NCBI RefSeq assembly: GCF_004114375.1
Contig: NZ_CP034692.1
Location: 434,001-498,000, forward strand
Source: Halorubrum sp. BOL3-1
GTDB taxonomy: Archaea > Halobacteriota > Halobacteria > Halobacteriales > Haloferacaceae
Direction of reading: 5' to 3'
Length of the DNA: 64,000 bases
Under the pieces are notes generated by a model. The model did no database searches, was not told where the DNA came from, and was given only the letters and a program-made list of their open reading frames with translations. Positions 63,389 through 64,000 of this stretch are shown here, one piece after another (position 1 is the stretch's first letter; each line of letters begins with the position of its first letter). The translations under genes and the position numbers were made by a program.

Positions 63389-64000
63389 TGACGCCCGACG
63401 ACCCACTTTCCGGGCCGTCGGGGACACCCGCAGACGAGTCCGACTCCGCGACCGGCCCCACCGGAACCGTCGCGTCCCTCGTCACGGCGCCCGAGAGCGG
63501 CGCGCCGCCCGTCCGCCGCGACGCGGTCGAGATCCACCCCGACGGCGTCGAGGACGACCGCTACCGGCGCGGCGACGGCCACTTCCAGCTCGACGGCTGT
63601 TCAGTCACGCTCGTCGCCGCTGAGGCGCTCGCCGCGGTCCGCGAGGAGACCGGCATCGACGCGACCGACGGCCGCCACCGCCGGAACGTCGTCGTCGACG
63701 GGTTCGGCGCCGGAATGGATCCCCTCATCGACGCCACCGTCGCCGTCGGAGAGGCGCTCTTGCGACCGACTCGCCGTCGCCCGCCGTGCGCGCACGTCGA
63801 GGAGCTCGCGGGCGAGGACGGCTTGGCGTCGGGGCTTCGGGACCGCGGCGGTCTCTGCTGTGACGTGATCGAACCCGGCCGCGTCGCAGTCGGCGATCCG
63901 GTGCGGATCCGCGAGGCGGACCCGCGGACCGCCGGCGCGGCGATCGCGGAGCGACTCGCGGGGCGGGAGGGGGCCGACGACCGCGCTCCGGGAGAGGACG
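63388..64000 (+). CDS. MOSC-domain protein (5' part)
   Basis: The first 204 codons of a gene that runs off the right edge. VEIHPDGVEDDRYRRGDGHFQ, CSVTLVAAEAL, RRNVVVDGFG and RPTRRRPPCAHVEEL, then CCDVIEPGRVAVGDPV, are MOSC signatures; the cysteine in PPCAHVEEL is the conserved one. The family handles sulfur transfer to metal cofactors. Complete C-terminus not seen. Confidence 0.85.
   Translation, partial: MTPDDPLSGPSGTPADESDSATGPTGTVASLVTAPESGAPPVRRDAVEIHPDGVEDDRYRRGDGHFQLDGCSVTLVAAEALAAVREETGIDATDGRHRRNVVVDGFGAGMDPLIDATVAVGEALLRPTRRRPPCAHVEELAGEDGLASGLRDRGGLCCDVIEPGRVAVGDPVRIREADPRTAGAAIAERLAGREGADDRAPGED

Overview
The window looks like a chromosomal segment of a haloarchaeon, most likely Halorubrum or a close relative. 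Supporting signs are very high GC, strongly acidic proteins, Tat-type lipoproteins, GTG starts, TATA boxes about 28 nt upstream of leaderless starts, and haloarchaeal markers (DacZ diadenylate cyclase, phosphomevalonate decarboxylase, radical-SAM archaeosine synthase subunit, archaeal-type methionine adenosyltransferase, nascent polypeptide-associated complex protein). Genus assignment is inference; I ran no search.

Layout. 1-2288: tail of a biotin ligase, a universal stress protein and an OBG-type GTPase. 2289-7400: an accessory stretch with a single-chain Eco57I/type IIG-like restriction-modification enzyme, a complex hairpin-rich repeat (copy A), an HPr gene cut after about 29 codons and fused tail-to-tail to a small zinc-binding gene, a strong hairpin, and tRNA-Ile(GAT). 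7500-13400: FxsA, DUF1405, an enolase-superfamily protein, EngB, a 5-formyl-THF cyclo-ligase-like protein, a small zinc finger and the archaeosine radical SAM enzyme. 13457-19805: a tightly packed minus-strand operon of secreted proteins (VanZ-like, cohesin-like, P19/Tp34-type iron-associated lipoprotein, DyP-like lipoprotein), followed by a Tat-exported 5'-nucleotidase. 20056-26428: tungsten aldehyde oxidoreductase, AzlCD exporter, SpoU-class methyltransferase and a DUF192 lipoprotein. 26638-35318: pterin genes (divergent DHPS, MptE-like kinase, creatininase family), NAC with TrmI, a TbsP-like regulator, aminotransferase, MAT and an SDR. 35328-42223: soluble transducer, DUF5804, a lone TnpB element, GpgS-like glycosyltransferase, an MFS transporter and a HVO_0758-like microprotein. 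42323-50621: two linked lipoproteins, aldo/keto reductase, the dacZ-mscS c-di-AMP pair, a GNAT enzyme and a Hrq1-like helicase. 50722-64000: PsiE-like protein, photolyase, phosphomevalonate decarboxylase, ferredoxin, AtoE-type transporter, ASCH protein, pyrBI, a 31-codon membrane microprotein, a GH-like TIM-barrel protein, ThuA, a frameshifted small membrane gene, thioredoxin, cysteine synthase and a partial MOSC protein.

Most of the window is housekeeping. The unusual material is (i) a four-copy family of long, GC-rich, multi-hairpin dispersed repeats (6301-6666, 10156-10308, 54321-54625, 61636-61900) that shares a conserved core and ends but has no open reading frame; (ii) the deletion scar at about 6840 that truncates HPr; (iii) a TnpB element with hairpin ends and a solo end-like relic 16 kb away at 55128-55189; and (iv) an operon of exported DyP-like, iron-associated, cohesin-like and VanZ-like proteins in which the DyP acidic distal residue is replaced. 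There is no rRNA, no CRISPR array and no integrase in the window.
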